Assembly (NCBI GenBank): GCA_024741835.1 | Contig: JAENRP010000245.1 | Span: forward strand, 1 to 64,000 | Length of the DNA: 64,000 nt | Source: Diplocarpon mali | Taxonomy: Eukaryota > Ascomycota > Leotiomycetes > Helotiales > Drepanopezizaceae | Direction of reading: 5' to 3' | Shown: one piece after another, positions 24,615-36,100 of the stretch | Layout of the letters: every line of letters starts with the position of its first letter | Position numbering within the stretch: position 1 is the first letter of the stretch | The notes under the pieces: model-generated | Databases searched by the model: none | Told to the model about the DNA's origin: nothing | The model's input: only the letters and a program-made list of their open reading frames with translations | Translations under genes and position numbers: made by a program

Positions 24615-27600
24615 CTAATTAGTAGTAGCACCTTTACTATAAATAGTAAGGTTATTAAACTAAAGAATTCTTTCTTAATTTAAGAAGTACTTAATTGTAT
24701 TTCCAGCTTACTTTAAATACTAACTTAAATGTATAAAGTAATATCAGTTACTACTAAAGGGGAAAAGGCGAAAGGTATGCGAATCTAGCTAGAGTTATTT
24801 CTTTAAAAGTAGATATTATCCTCTTCTACTTACGTTCTATTATATATTATAATTAGGGCAAAACCGGAGTGCAATTAGTATCTTAACTATAATTAGATAA
24901 TAGTATAATAATATATAAAATATAACTATATTAGACTTCTTTTAAAACCTATTAGGGCGTAAAGCAATATCTAGACAATATTAGGAAATAATTAAAGGAG
25001 GACTATTAATATCGCTTAATCTAAGGTAACCCTAGATACTAAGGGACTTTGAAAGGGATATAAAACCTTATAAGGATCAACCTAGCGAAAAGGCCCTTAG
25101 ATTAAAAGACTTATATATAAAGAACTTTTAAAAGATACTATAAGATAGTAAAAGGAAAGGGCTATACTTTGCCAAGGACTTTTAAAAGGAGTTTTAAGAT
25201 TGGATAGTTAGCGATTTTGATCGCTAGATAAGGACGTTTGATAATGCTTAAGGGACGACCTTTAGTACTATAGAGTATACGTTTAGCGTAAGAAGGGCAT
25301 TTCGATCAGCTAGGCACTTTTTAATATAGTATATTAAAAAGGGAATAAGTAGCTAGAAGATTAGCTAGAATTATAAACTTAAGAAGTATTAAACTCAGTT
25401 ATAGTATAATCTCTAAAATATAGAATAAGGTCTACTTTAGAATTTGCCGAATCTATGCGAATAAGCGAGCTACTTGCTTAAAGGGTTACTATAGCTGAAT
25501 AGGAGATATTATATTAAGACTTGCTTTAGCAAAGATACCTTAAATATAATAATAATACTTCGTAAGATAACTTATATAAAGTAGATACTTTAAGATAAAT
25601 AATTAAATGATATAACCTTAAAAGAATACTATATTAACCTTAATTAGGATAAACCCTAGTTATATAATACTTAAAGATCCCGAATCTAATACTAATACCG
25701 CCGATCTAATTAAGAGATAGATCATTACTACCCTTTACTATAGGAAGGGGTTTAAAAGCGCTTTTAGACCTAAACTAAAGCGATACTTAATTATCCTAGT
25801 ATATTATAGAACCTTTGACTTCGGATTAGGCTAAAACTCTTATAAATCTAAGTAAGATATATACTAAGGAAACTTAATACTTAAGTAGTAAAGATTACCT
25901 TAATAAGAAGCTTTATATATTCGCCGATTTATACTAAAGAGCCTTTATAAACTAAAGTATATAGTATAGAGTATTTCCTTTTATATTATAAGACTTAGCC
26001 TTAACCTATTACTATTAGTACTTATAAAATAAGAACTTTAAGTTTGCTAACCTAATAGAGGCTATTTAGGCCAATTATAAGACTGAAGAAAGAAGTAGTA
26101 GATTCCTAAAGAGGTGGTTTCGGTTAACATTTGACCTATTCTAATAAAAGGACTATTAAAGGAGGAAACCGATCCTAACCTAACTTAAGAACTATACTAA
26201 GGAGCTATAAAATCTATAATTAGGCCTATATGCTAGTATAAGGAACGATCGATCTATTAGAGATAGACTTATATAAAGTACTTTTAAGAATCGGCTATTT
26301 CAAATGGCACTTTTTAAGCTACTAGCGACGTTCTTAGCTCTATTAGATAGCTTATAGGCTTGCGTAGGAGTAGTTGCTTAAGACGGACTATCTAGACCCT
26401 AATACCCTAGTTTAGCTACTAATAGACCTTAATATTATTTAACTAAAGAGTAAGGGCAATCTATAGCGTACTTTTTAAATAGAAAGATGAAGTTTACCTA
26501 AGGTAATAAGAGAGGAATAACCTTCTAATTAAAACCAGGCTATATAAGGTGCATTATATAGTAGAAAAAGGACTACTATAATAGCAAGCACTTAGAAGAA
26601 GAAAGAGCCGCTTAAAAGTCTTACTATATAGTAAGCCGATAAGCCGAAGGCTATAAGCTAATAGATAAAATATATAAGGTATACCTAGCTTAAAAGGATA
26701 ATAGAGTATATTCGAAAGGTAATAGGACTAATAAGGATAAATAGGAAACGTCTTTAAAAAAGGAGGACTAAGCAAATAGCAACCCTAAAGATAGTAATAT
26801 CAACTTTACTATAGTATTCCTAGCTTTTGATTAGGAATATAACTTAAACTATACTTAACTAGCTTGAAAAGCAAAAGGCTAAATACCTTTTAATAATAAG
26901 GGTTAATAAACTGATATAAACGGACCCTAAGGTATTTATAACCTAATAGATAGATCAATTCTTTTAAGGATTCCTAATTGATATAGGCGCTTTAAATAAA
27001 AATGTAAGAGGAATTAACTAATTCAAAGCCTTGCAAAATATATAGGATGTAGTTCTAGCTCTACTTAGCGCTGAAAAGTATAAAATTACCTTTAGGGTAG
27101 GTTTGCGAAATGCAATCGGCAAAATAACTGTTTAAATATCGGCAGGCCTTATAAAGTTCTTAATTATAAAGGCAGATATACCATTTTTAATCTGCTTATA
27201 ATAACTCGATAAAATAGGAGCTAAATATAACAATTTATGTAATTTGCTTATAATTAGTAAAGAGAAATACTTAATTATTAGAAAATATAGGTACCTATAG
27301 CTTTTACTTAATATAATAGAGCAACTTCTAATAACTTTAAAGGGTATAATTAATATATGCCACTTAATAGAAATAGAGATCCGAAGGCTATATAAAAGAT
27401 TCGAATATCCTTTGGTAAAGCGCCTTAAATACCTTTTAAACTAGGCCGGTTATAATATAGACTTTAGCATTATAGTAAGAGTAAAGGAAATATACTAATA
27501 CTATTAACTCTACGCTAACGCCTCTTATAGATTCTGATTTAAGCTATAAGATAATATCGACTTTAATTATACTATACATATCGATATTGCTTAGTTTGGT

Positions 27601-28571
27601 AGAAGGAACGCCTTTTATATAGATGATAAAGCGATAGGATTTAGAGCTATAAGGTTCTTATAGAAGGGAATAGGAGTATATTCGGCTGACGTAGTATTTC
27701 AAGCCCTCAAATTGGCTTAGCTAAATACATATATTAGACCTTCTGATTTTATAGTATACAACTATAGTACTAACTTTAACTAAGCAGAATTTAGAAGCTC
27801 TTTAAGATCTATAGGAATAACCCTTAAGCTAGTTCTTATAGAAGCGCACCACTCTATTAGCAAGGTCAAACGGTATTATCGCCTTTTAAGATATGCCTTT
27901 AAGATAATAATAGCTAAATACCCTTGATTAAGCGATAATAAGAGGCTGCAAATGGCTATTAAAGCAGTTAATAATATAGTAAGACCTAATAGGATGATTC
28001 CTACCTTGCTCGTTTTTAAGGCATATCTAAGGCTAATTAAACTAGATCTACCAAATCCGTTAGTAGAATAGAGGGTAGTAATAATTAAGAAGGCTATAAA
28101 GGAAGTAAGGAAGATCTATACTACTCGCAAAGTCAATAACGCTTTAGGTATAAGGAATGGCCTTAGAACTACTTATATCTACGATTTTAGGCTAAAAGAC
28201 CTAGTATTAATATATTAAGAGAAGGGAAGATAGATAGGCCTATTTAAGTTCCTAGGCTTAGAGAATGAAACCTATATAATTAATATTAGTAGTAAAATAA
28301 AGCACTTTAGGTCGATAAGCGTATGCCTATTTAAAATCGATAATAAAGAAAACTACTTAAAGGAAACTAAAGGAATTGAACCTAAGGATCGAACGACTAT
28401 TGAAAGGGAGTAAAACGCAACTGACGTTAATAAAGAAGTAAAGCCCTCTTACTTAATTAAGCCGCAACTTAATAGCTGTAAGCAATCGCCAAGAGTAGAG
28501 GTTCCCTTTATTAAGCCTATTTCCGGCCTTCCTATAATCGATGATAACTATAATACTGAGATATGGATATC
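24615..28571 (+). pseudogene. 5' half of copia D1: gag, protease, integrase
   Basis: After a probable PBS (TTAGTAGTAGCACC at about 24617-24630, from TGGTAGTAGCACC) comes a long Gag (about 24960-26830). Protease follows at about 26980-27260 (LIDIGAL from DTGA, ...FLICLQQLDKIGAKY). Integrase lies at about 27500-28060: FNYTIHIDIAQF, then DFIVYNYSTNF and ALQMAIKAVN-type phrases. Breaks are mostly at Gln codons. The half ends in GATATC at 28566-28571, where D2 inserted. RT and RNase H of this element are now in inverted orientation further right. Confidence 0.88.
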
Positions 28572-28870
28572 TGTAGGTTCTATACTAGTAATCGATATTC
28601 ATATGAATATAGTTGAGTACTTATTGTTAAAAAGAATCTATTATAATATCTGTCTATCTTTATATAATTGAGATAGTACCTTTATACTTATAAATGTCCT
28701 CCCTCCTATAGTCCCTCTTAGCCGCATATGGATATCCTTCCAAAGTCCTTCGGCTGAATAGCCGTTTGAAATATATATAAAACCCCTTATATCGCATATA
28801 GTATAGCTATATAAGATGACCCTAGGAATAAGGGCAGCTTGCCTCTTGCATAGGAATCTGCGTACTAATA
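28572..28870 (-). repeat. LTR of copia D2, minus orientation (299 bp)
   Basis: It starts TGTAGGTTC and ends GTACTAATA. The left flank ATATC (28567-28571) matches, as reverse complement, GATAT at 35797-35801 next to the other D2 LTR. This is expected if one side of the insertion was later inverted. Confidence 0.92.
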
Positions 28871-28886
28871 CTAGCAGTACTTTCTT

Positions 28887-29117
28887 TTAAAAAGACCTTT
28901 TCAATTCGCATAAGGAAGTACGCAGAATAGGTATATAAAAGAGGCAGATTAGTAGCAAATAATCAAATGGTAATAAAGAATAAAATAGTAAAGATAAATA
29001 GCTTAATAGCAAAGGCAGGTATAATAGGTAATAAGGATAGTATATAGGAAGTAGAATAGCAAAGATAAAGGCTAATAGCAAAGAGGGAAAGGAAAGGTAT
29101 CTAAGTAATAGAAGCAA
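28887..29117 (-). CDS. Hydrophobic 76-codon ORF next to the D 3' LTR
   Basis: The predicted peptide is mostly Leu, Ile, Tyr, Phe and Pro, with a short basic end (ELKRSF). The same ORF, also uninterrupted, lies at 43262-43492 in the other D 3' half. Conservation in both copies without a stop is noteworthy, but the DNA is pyrimidine-rich on the sense strand and so has few Gln codons to lose. It may be a chance ORF in the polypurine/polypyrimidine region before the LTR. No known domain. Confidence 0.25.
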   Translation of the reverse strand: MLLLLRYLSFPSLLLAFIFAILLPIYYPYYLLYLPLLLSYLSLLFYSLLPFDYLLLICLFYIPILRTSLCELKRSF

Positions 29118-29400
29118 TCTAAAGTCTTTTATTCAAGCCTTATAGTAGTATAATTATAGTCTAGTTGCGTTTTAGTAGGTTTAAGACTCTTTATTAAAGA
29201 GTCACCTAGAGTTATAATCCACTATGGCTATAAATTATAATAATCTGTAAAAGGGAAAAGAGGGGCCTTTAAGAAGGCATATATATTAAGCTTCCTTCCT
29301 CTCTTAATCTCTTAACTCTAACTCCTACTTCTTATAAGTAGGTCGATTTCCCCTTTTTGCTTTTAAGTTAATTAACCCTTTAGTAGATCTTATCCTATAT

Positions 29401-29684
29401 TGTAGAGACCTAGAAGTCGAGGAGTCACGGGATACGGGTCGAAGGAGGAGTCACGTGACGTAAGTCACGTGACAAAGTCATATGATCGGCTAAGGGTCGA
29501 AGGGGGTATAAATAGGACCACTGTTATACTTAGAGACAGCGCGCAATGCCAACTACCTATTCTACCCCCAACTAGTGAATTGTCCTAGTTCTTGTCTTCG
29601 GAGAGCCCGCTTGTGGTGCTTCCTCCCTTTGTTCTTTGGTCTTCACGTAGGCCTATTCTTGTGTTGTTCCTGCTCCCTCTTATA
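29401..29684 (-). repeat. Solo LTR of gypsy family E, well preserved
   Basis: On the plus strand it reads from TGTAGAGACCTAG to GCTCCCTCTTATA. The flanks share a 4-bp duplication ATAT (29397-29400, 29685-29688); the uninterrupted sequence is at about 42965-43000 in D. It is much less AT-enriched than other E LTRs and longer (284 versus about 245 bp), with two CACGTG palindromes (in GTCACGTGAC phrases) and a TATTTATACC box on the minus strand. It lies at the beginning of the D antisense ORF. Confidence 0.9.
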
Positions 29685-30790
29685 ATATTATCTTATTACT
29701 AATATTATTATTATTAGTAAGTGCCTTAATAGTTGGCCGACCCCTTCTAATATATATATTACTAATTAGATAGTGCTTGAATGCAACTTAGAAGATCTGC
29801 TTAAGGCCTTTCGAATGCTATGCGTACATTATTCGCGTATAATATTAAGAAAGGAGGCTAGTAAGAATAATACTAGCTATATATATGCGTTTAATACTCT
29901 TACTTTTAAGAAGTATGACTACTATATTGCGCAATAGGCAAAGTATATCCTAGTAAGTGTCCTTTAATATCCTTATACTCTAATAACCTTTAATAAATAT
30001 CTATTTTAGATACCCATTTAAGCTTAAGATAAGTATATTATCCTTTAAGATGCTTAGGTTAATAGTAATATTAATGCGATTTAAGAGGCGGCCTAAATCC
30101 TATTTAAAGAGACTTAGATATAAATCTCTATAGTCCTAAAGACTTAGGATGCCTTTTAGCTAGCTTAGCTAAACGAAGCTTATGCCCTTTACTATAGTAT
30201 TGACCTTACAAATACCTAGTAAGCTATAAATGCCCTTAAATCTATCTAATATTAATAATTAACTATTCGCAAGATCTATTACACGCTATTTAAGGTAGTA
30301 ATGCTACCCTTAAGCATCTTAAGACTTAAGGCGCTAAGGTACTTAGCTCTCTTTAATATATAAAAGGGCTTTCTAGCTTAGCTAAGGGTCGCTCTTAAGC
30401 TCCCTTTAATAATATCTGCTGCTAAAAGGGCAAAGGCAAATAGGTCCCTTCTAAGGGCTCTTTAAAGGGTAAGGATCTGGATCTTAGTAATTTAGATAAA
30501 CTGAATCTAAAGGAGATCGCGGCTGCTTTTACTTAGGTGCGAGCTTAAGAGGAGCGGGCCAACTTAATCGCTATTTCGAGTAGTAAGGCTTCTAAGCCTT
30601 AGAAGGCTAGGGATCTACGCCTTAGAAATCCTAGTACTTAGGATAAGTACTTATTAAGAGTAGAATCGTTAGTAGATTATTATTTTTAATAATATAATAA
30701 TCGCTGCTTTACTATAATCCCCTTTCTTAAGTACTACTTGAGTGATAAAAATGCAAATACTTGCAGGTAAGTAAGGAAAAGATAAAAGAA
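29685..30790 (+). pseudogene. Antisense ORF of copia D (copy in the inverted 3' half)
   Basis: Relative to D pol (minus strand here) this frame is antisense, between RNase H and the 3' LTR. The counterpart is 43011-41905. It is readable from about 29775 (IVLECNLEDLLKAFR, ILRKEASKNNTSYIYAFN) to the end near 30767 (RCFTIIPFLKYY...NANTCR). An acidic/basic C-terminal third (about 30460-30640) starts with LKGKDLDLSNLDKLNLKEIA. At least one frame change near 30430 and many Gln-type stops are present. I do not recognise the protein; charged segments and a Cys-containing end recall a Gag-like protein, but that is inference. Confidence 0.5.
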
Positions 30791-30799
30791 GGTAATAAT

Positions 30800-32517
30800 A
30801 ATAAGTATAGGAATATATCTTATAGTAAAATAAAAAAAATTAAAAAAATTGCTAATAGCTTATAATTAAAATTATTAGATATTATTAATCTAAGACCTTT
30901 TTAAGTCTAGTTATACCCTAATAGGCCTTTTTACCTATCCCTCCTTCCTAATAGTTATCGAATTAGTATCTACTAGTTACTAAAGGGCCTGATTTAGATT
31001 GGCTTTTATTATAGCATTAGCGAGGTTGCTAGCGCTATCGATCTAACGTATCTCTATAAGCTCCCTATTCTTATACAATTGTCAAATAGCTATTATATCG
31101 ATTATTAATCGCTTCTCCTTTATAGTGCCTAATTTAATAATATACTTATATAAGGAGACGGAATCTGTATATATAATAATAAGGAGGCGGGGTAGACTTA
31201 GCTTAGCTATTACTATATCGATCGTTATAGCTATAGAAACTAGCATATTAATACCTACTATTATAGCATATAGTTCAAAGGCTAGTACAGCTCTCGTTAC
31301 TCTCTTATACTTCGTTAAGTTATAGTATAGAATATTACCTTTTAAAGTAAACTGCAATTCTCCTTCCTCTTTAATAGCTAGTACGATAATATAGCCGATC
31401 TGCGAGCTTAAATCCTTATTATTAGTAAAAGATCTATCGATAAATGCGAATAGCTTAGCGTTCTATAAATTGATAGCAAGGTAGGTTAGGCCTCTTTTAA
31501 GGTTGTTTTAGATCTATTTAAGTCGCTTATTCAGATTCTCTATATCCTAAACTATCAGATCCTAATATTAGACTGCAGCTAATAAATCGAAGGAAGCTTT
31601 TAGCTGGCAGATCGTAGCTAAATAAGCTCCCTTTGCTCTTTGCTTTAGGTATTATTACTTGTAGCCCTTCTAAGAAGTATGGACTAGTTCCATCCTTTAG
31701 CCTTAGCCCTTTTATTATATATATACTATATCCCTTTCTTAAGAAATAATATACCTATTAAAAGCTAGTGATTTAATGCTCAATAGGTATTGTATTAGCT
31801 TTATAAGGAATCCTATCCTTATAATCTTATCCTCCTCCTTTTTTAAGAAGTCTACTTCTCTAAGTATCAAAGTATCGTCTATTTATATTCCTACTATGCC
31901 GAAAAAGGGAGAAGTGCTTAAGATTAATAATAGACAGGGGTTATAAGTTGAGTTGGCTATACTAAGATTGCTATAATAGTACTTATAGTAGGTGCTAAAC
32001 TAGTGATTTCCTAATTTAGGAATGCTATAGAGCGGCAGTACCACTTTAAAGACTGTACCTGCGGGAAACAGCTTAGCGATATTGTGACGACTGGGAGTGT
32101 AACCTCTGCTCGGCACCGGTACATATACGAGTCCTATAGCAATGCCAATAGAACGTCTTAGTAATGACTTAGAATCAACAACTACGGAGCTCAAAAGGAG
32201 TAGAGGAGCGAAGTATATATACATAAAGGAAAGCGGGTCACGCGCCAAGGCGTAGCCGAACCGGGTACCAACCGGGGTACAACCCACACATAGTGACAAT
32301 CCGTCACAGATATCTCTTAGGGGAAATATAAATATATCGCATAATAGCTTTGAAGCTGCCTGGGTATATGCTTATATGATATCCCATAGGCCGAGAATGC
32401 CCTTTTTGCCCTATTCCTTAAAGTATTCCTAGATTGATGCCGAAAGTAATACTAAAAGGCGTTACCTTACTTATTAAATCATTAGAGATTAGGTGATTAT
32501 ACCTTCCTCCTTCTTAC
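30800..32517 (-). pseudogene. RT (part) and RNase H of copia D, inverted 3' half
   Basis: The minus strand carries the copia RT block with IDDTL at about 31880-31890, LYSIPKLGNH near 32000-32030, and RNase H. RNase H is open at 31357-31082 (QFTLKGNILYYNLTKYKRV, ending with TDSVSLYKYIIKLGTIKEKR). The matching + copy is 40400-41600. LTR F interrupts it at 32083-32308 and E1 at 32518-35472. Recombination with D1 means part may derive from either element. Confidence 0.85.
32083..32308 (-). repeat. GC-rich solo LTR F (226 bp) in copia D RT
   Basis: It begins TGTGACGACTGGGAG and ends CAATCCGTCACA, so the ends form an inverted repeat TGTGACG/CGTCACA. It is flanked by a perfect 5-bp duplication GATAT (32078-32082, 32309-32313); the uninterrupted D copy reads GCGATATCTCTTA near 40584. 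The minus strand contains TATGTATATATACTT, a possible TATA region. Hardly any RIP is visible (CCGGGTACC, CGCGCC kept). A 99-codon ORF across it is incidental. The ends resemble, but the body does not match, the gypsy B LTR. Confidence 0.85.
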
Positions 32518-32761
32518 TATAAGAGGGAGGAGATAATACAAGAATAGGCCTACGTAAAGACCAAAGACAAGAGGGAGGAAGCACTATAAGTAGGCTCTTC
32601 GAAGACGAGAACTAGGATAATTCACTAGTTAGGGGTAGAATAGGTAGTTAGCATTACGCGCTATCTCTAAGTATAATAGTAGTCCTATATATATCCCTTT
32701 CTTAATCCTTATCTAACTATATAACTTATATTATAAGATCCTCTACTTTTAAGTCTTTATA
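32518..32761 (-). repeat. 3' LTR of E1 (244 bp)
   Basis: Plus-strand start TATAAGAGGGAGG (from TGTAAG) and end AGTCTTTATA (from GTCTCTACA). It is followed by the TTAACTAACTTAAG phrase seen after every E 3' LTR. Confidence 0.9.
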
Positions 32762-32933
32762 TATATCTTAACTAACTTAAGTAGCGGCCCCTGCTACTAT
32801 TAGTAAAGATATAAGACTTTTATAAATTAAGAATACTAATCCTTATTTGTAATAATAATAAGTGTAAGTAAGGTTAGTACCTAAAGTTATAAAGGTAGGG
32901 AGAAGAGAGAGGGTTTTTTTTTTTTTTTTTTTT
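32762..32933 (-). other. E1 3' UTR with T20 tract beside an assembly gap
   Basis: Sequence matching 47093-47249 of E2. It ends in GAGAGAGGG followed by twenty T (32914-32933) and then 38 N (32934-32971). The E2 copy stops at the same phrase and enters its 682-base gap there. Confidence 0.75.
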
Positions 32934-33177
32934 NNNNNNNNNNNNNNNNNNNNNNNNNNNNNNNNNNNNNNCGAGTGGATTTTAAAGAAATATATAGAAG
33001 GAGAGAGGGAAGGGGAAAGGGGGAAGTGCGGTAGTAAACGAATAAAAATAATAAAAACTCCTTTTCCTCTTTTAATAATGCGACTCTTAGTCTAAGACTA
33101 TAAGTTAAAAGCTTAAAGTTATTAAAGCTATTAAATTGTAATTTTAAAGAAAATTCAATAATAATTTCAAGTAATCC

Positions 33178-35214
33178 TATACCTTAACTAACTTAAGAGG
33201 CGTCCTTATTAAAGAAAATCCAAGCTTTATATAGAATTCGATTAATAATTTAAGAATTCCTTTAATATAGCTATTTATTAAGCCTTTCTAAGGTAGTAAC
33301 TCGCTTATTTAACCTAAGGGAAGCTGGATTTAAGTATTTAGAGTTCGCGTACTAGTTTTTGCCTTTTAAAGCCTATCGATTTCTAAACTAAAGGGCGTAA
33401 TAAGTTTTTTAAAGAAGGCCTTTAATTAAGGTTTCTAAATATTAAATGCAAAGTTTAGAAAACTAGGCTTTAAGTTCCTTGATTTTTAAAGCAGATTTCA
33501 CTCTTAAGCTAGGACTACAAATAAAGGGAATTACTATTAGATTTCTCTTTACCTTTTTAGTAACTTCTAAAGCCTTCGAATATTCTTATACTAGGCTTTT
33601 AAGATCTTTAGTAAAGGAGGAGGTAGGCTCTTTTTCTTTTTCTATTACTTTAATAGTCCTTTTGCTAAGGTCTGATTTTAAGGCAAAGGTCGAGAAGTCT
33701 TCGAATTAAGTGTATATTATAAGATCCTGCTTATTAACTTTAAAATGTTTAATAATCTTATTTTAAAGGCTAATAGGCAATCTAAGTAAGAAAAGGCGTC
33801 CTCTTTTAACTTTATTAAAAATCTTCTAATTAATTAAAGTATTTAATACTTAAGTAAAGGTCTAATAGTAGTTTTTAAGTTCCTTAAAAGTATAAGTAAT
33901 AAGAATAAACTCTTTTAAAAAGGCCAAAGTATTGCGAATCTGCTATTTATTAAATTCTTAAAATTCAGCTTTAAAAGCCTTAATAAGTAGTTCCTAGGAC
34001 TTGCGAAGCTTCTACTTAAGTAGAGATTTAATAATATCTTTACTAATTTAGTTATAATAGTAGGAAAGTCGATTAATCATCTTATTATATCTAATACTAA
34101 AATTATAATAAGTCTCCTTATATTATTTAAGGAAATTAGTAATATAAGCTTTAGTAAAATAAGGAGCGCTAAGGGAACTAGGGAGAGGAAAATGATTAAT
34201 AATAGCTTTAAAGGCGGCTATTATCGCTTTATTCGTTTTAGTAAAAGGGGAAGAGCTAAATCGAATATAAGGCTTAAAGTATTCTAAAGAGTTTTCAAAA
34301 TCCGAATCAATCTTAAAGTAATTAAGGCAAGCTTAAAAAGATTTAAGTAAAGGGTTAAAAGGAGGTTTGAAATTAATGTTTTTAATATTTTTAAATATTA
34401 ATATTGAAAAAGCAGGTGCAGTTATTAAAGGGAAAGGTATTAAAGGGGAAGGTGAAGAATTCGAGTTATATAAAATTGCATTTTTATATTCCTACTCGCA
34501 GGCCTAGCCTAGAAGTGAAAATCCGACTTTTATAGAAAGTTTATTTATACTTTACTAAGACTTCTTTAGTAGGTATAAAGCAATAAATAAAGGTATTACA
34601 ATTACTAGTAGTAAGAAAAGGTTTATTAAGTTAAAGACTAATTTCTATAATAAAGTTTCTAAGAAAGATTTATCTTAGCTTCTAAGACAATTCCTATTAG
34701 TTCTTAAAATAAAAGGGCTTCTAAAGATGATTCTAAGGCAGTTTTCAAAGTCCTATTAAGTAAGGGTAGCTAAAGTATCCGATTTAGCTTTTTAAGAAAG
34801 CTAAGAAGATACTCCTAATTAGAGCTTTTGTTTAATATTATATAAATACTCGAAACTGCTATTATTTAAAGTAGCTATTATAGCTAATCAAACTTCTTTA
34901 TATTAGAAAGGCTAGAAATCCGATAATCGTACTAATAAGCTAATAATTCAAGCTTATTAGATCAAAGGTAGGAGAGGCGAAATAGGGACTGAAATAGGAA
35001 AATCTAAGGTTGTTAATAGTAGAGAGTGGCAATCGACAGCTCTAAATAACTAAGTGATTGCAAGGTCGATAATAGAGGAATAATAACCGGCAGTTATAAA
35101 TAACTAAATGATTATTATCTTAAGAGGTTTTCAAAAGGTTAATCTCTTATCTATAAACTAAGAGAATCAAAAGGAGAAGTCGTATAAAGACGAAATCTCA
35201 AAGGAATCGTCCTT
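33178..35214 (-). pseudogene. gag and leader of E1
   Basis: The frame corresponds to the E2 Gag: a GAP-type segment with FLK and YYNFGI-type phrases (about 34170-34100), SLRNKIIKHF-type block near 33750, and the coiled IKELEAQFSKLR-like end near 33450. Palindromes occur at 33083-33106, 33500-33523 and 34494-34517. RIP stops are denser than in E2. The segment 33178-33480 extends the Gag frame beyond the E2 equivalent and matches E3 (63225-63540). The PBS is at 35215-35227. Confidence 0.75.
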
Positions 35215-35228
35215 GCGTAAGTCACTAA

Positions 35229-35472
35229 TATAAGAGGGAGGAGATAATACAAGAATAGGCCTACGTAAAGACCAAAGACAAAAGGGAGGAAGCACCATAA
35301 GCAGGCTCTCCGAAGACGAGAACTAGGACAATTCACTAGTTAGGGATAAAATAGGTAGTTAGCATTACGCGCTATCTCTAAGTATAATAGTAGTCCTATA
35401 TATACCCCTTTCTTAGTCCTTATCTAACCATATGACCTATATCACGAGATCCTCCACTTCCAGGTCTCTACA
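35229..35472 (-). repeat. 5' LTR of E1 (244 bp)
   Basis: Same length as its partner and better preserved (ends AGGTCTCTACA). The PBS on the minus strand (TAGTGACTTACGC at 35227-35215, presumably from TGGTGACTTACGC) lies one base inside the LTR end. Confidence 0.9.
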
Positions 35473-35476
35473 TTAC

Positions 35477-35801
35477 CGGTATTATTCTAAGCCTATATAA
35501 CTAGGTGTGATTTTTCAAATAGGTGATCTGTTTCCTTCCCTTTTATCTTATCAACTATTCTTGATTTAAAGATCCTCTTGCCTTTTACCGCAGGGTCATT
35601 TTTATTCATTGGCACAAATACCCCCTTATTCATTAGCCCTTAGTACTCCTTTAGGCGAGATTGCTAAAAACGGCGCCTAGGAGTAGTGATCTTGCTTTCT
35701 GCCTATAGCTTTTGCAATAGTTCCTAGTCCCTATTCTCCTTCTCCATTAGGAATACCTCCGATTTGGCCACGTATGGCTTGTCATCTGCTCCAAAGGATA
35801 T
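35477..35801 (-). pseudogene. Start of the D RT region, inverted, mildly RIP-mutated
   Basis: The minus strand reads directly on from the D1 break (ATATCCTTTGGAGC) and encodes the stretch before RT, including KSEVFLIEKEN and RLKEY-GLI-RGVFVPMNKND. It is closer to an intact sequence than the + counterpart 40068-40390. Its right end GATAT (35797-35801) abuts the D2 LTR. Confidence 0.85.
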
Positions 35802-36100
35802 TATTGGTACGCAGATTCCTATGCAGGAGGCAAGCTGCCCTCGTTCCTAGGGTCATCCTACATAGCTATACCATATGCGATATAAGGGGTTTCGTATGTA
35901 TTTCGGACGGCTATTCAGCTAGAGGACTTCAGAAGAATATCTATATATAGCTAAGAGGGACTATAAGAGGGAGGATATTTATAAGTATAAAAGTACTATC
36001 TTAATTATATAAAGATAGATAGATATTATAATAGATTCTTTTTAATAATAAGTACTTAATTATATTTATATAAATATCAATTACTAGTATAGAACTTATA
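35802..36100 (+). repeat. LTR of copia D2, plus orientation (299 bp)
   Basis: It starts TATTGGTACGCAG and ends GAACTTATA. Its left flank is an inverted copy of the D2 target site, unlike a normal insertion. Confidence 0.92.

Larger units (their letters stand above)
32518..35472 (-). mobile_element. Gypsy-family E derivative E1 (gag only)
   Basis: Two LTRs of exactly 244 bp (32518-32761, 35229-35472) and a 4-bp duplication TTAC (32514-32517, 35473-35476) in copia D pol. Inside, minus-strand order: PBS, leader, gag, then at 33178 a boundary, a palindrome-bearing segment, a 38-base gap, a T20 tract, and the 3' UTR of the long E type. No protease, RT or integrase is present, so E1 is a non-autonomous or deleted form about 3 kb long. 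Confidence 0.88.

Noticed and set aside
29440..29470. CACGTG repeats as a replication origin or host promoter
   Set aside because: They lie inside a bounded solo LTR with a target duplication; an LTR promoter is the simpler reading.
32000..32299. 99-codon minus ORF
   Set aside because: It runs across LTR F and adjoining D RT codons; the D end is real RT, the rest is LTR sequence.
35151..35336. 61-codon minus ORF
   Set aside because: Spans the E1 LTR and leader; the corresponding region in E2 is not open.
35671..35690. Possible palindrome in D (CGCCTAGGAGTAG)
   Set aside because: Only one half-site resembles the motif and the + copy of D (about 40170) does not support it.
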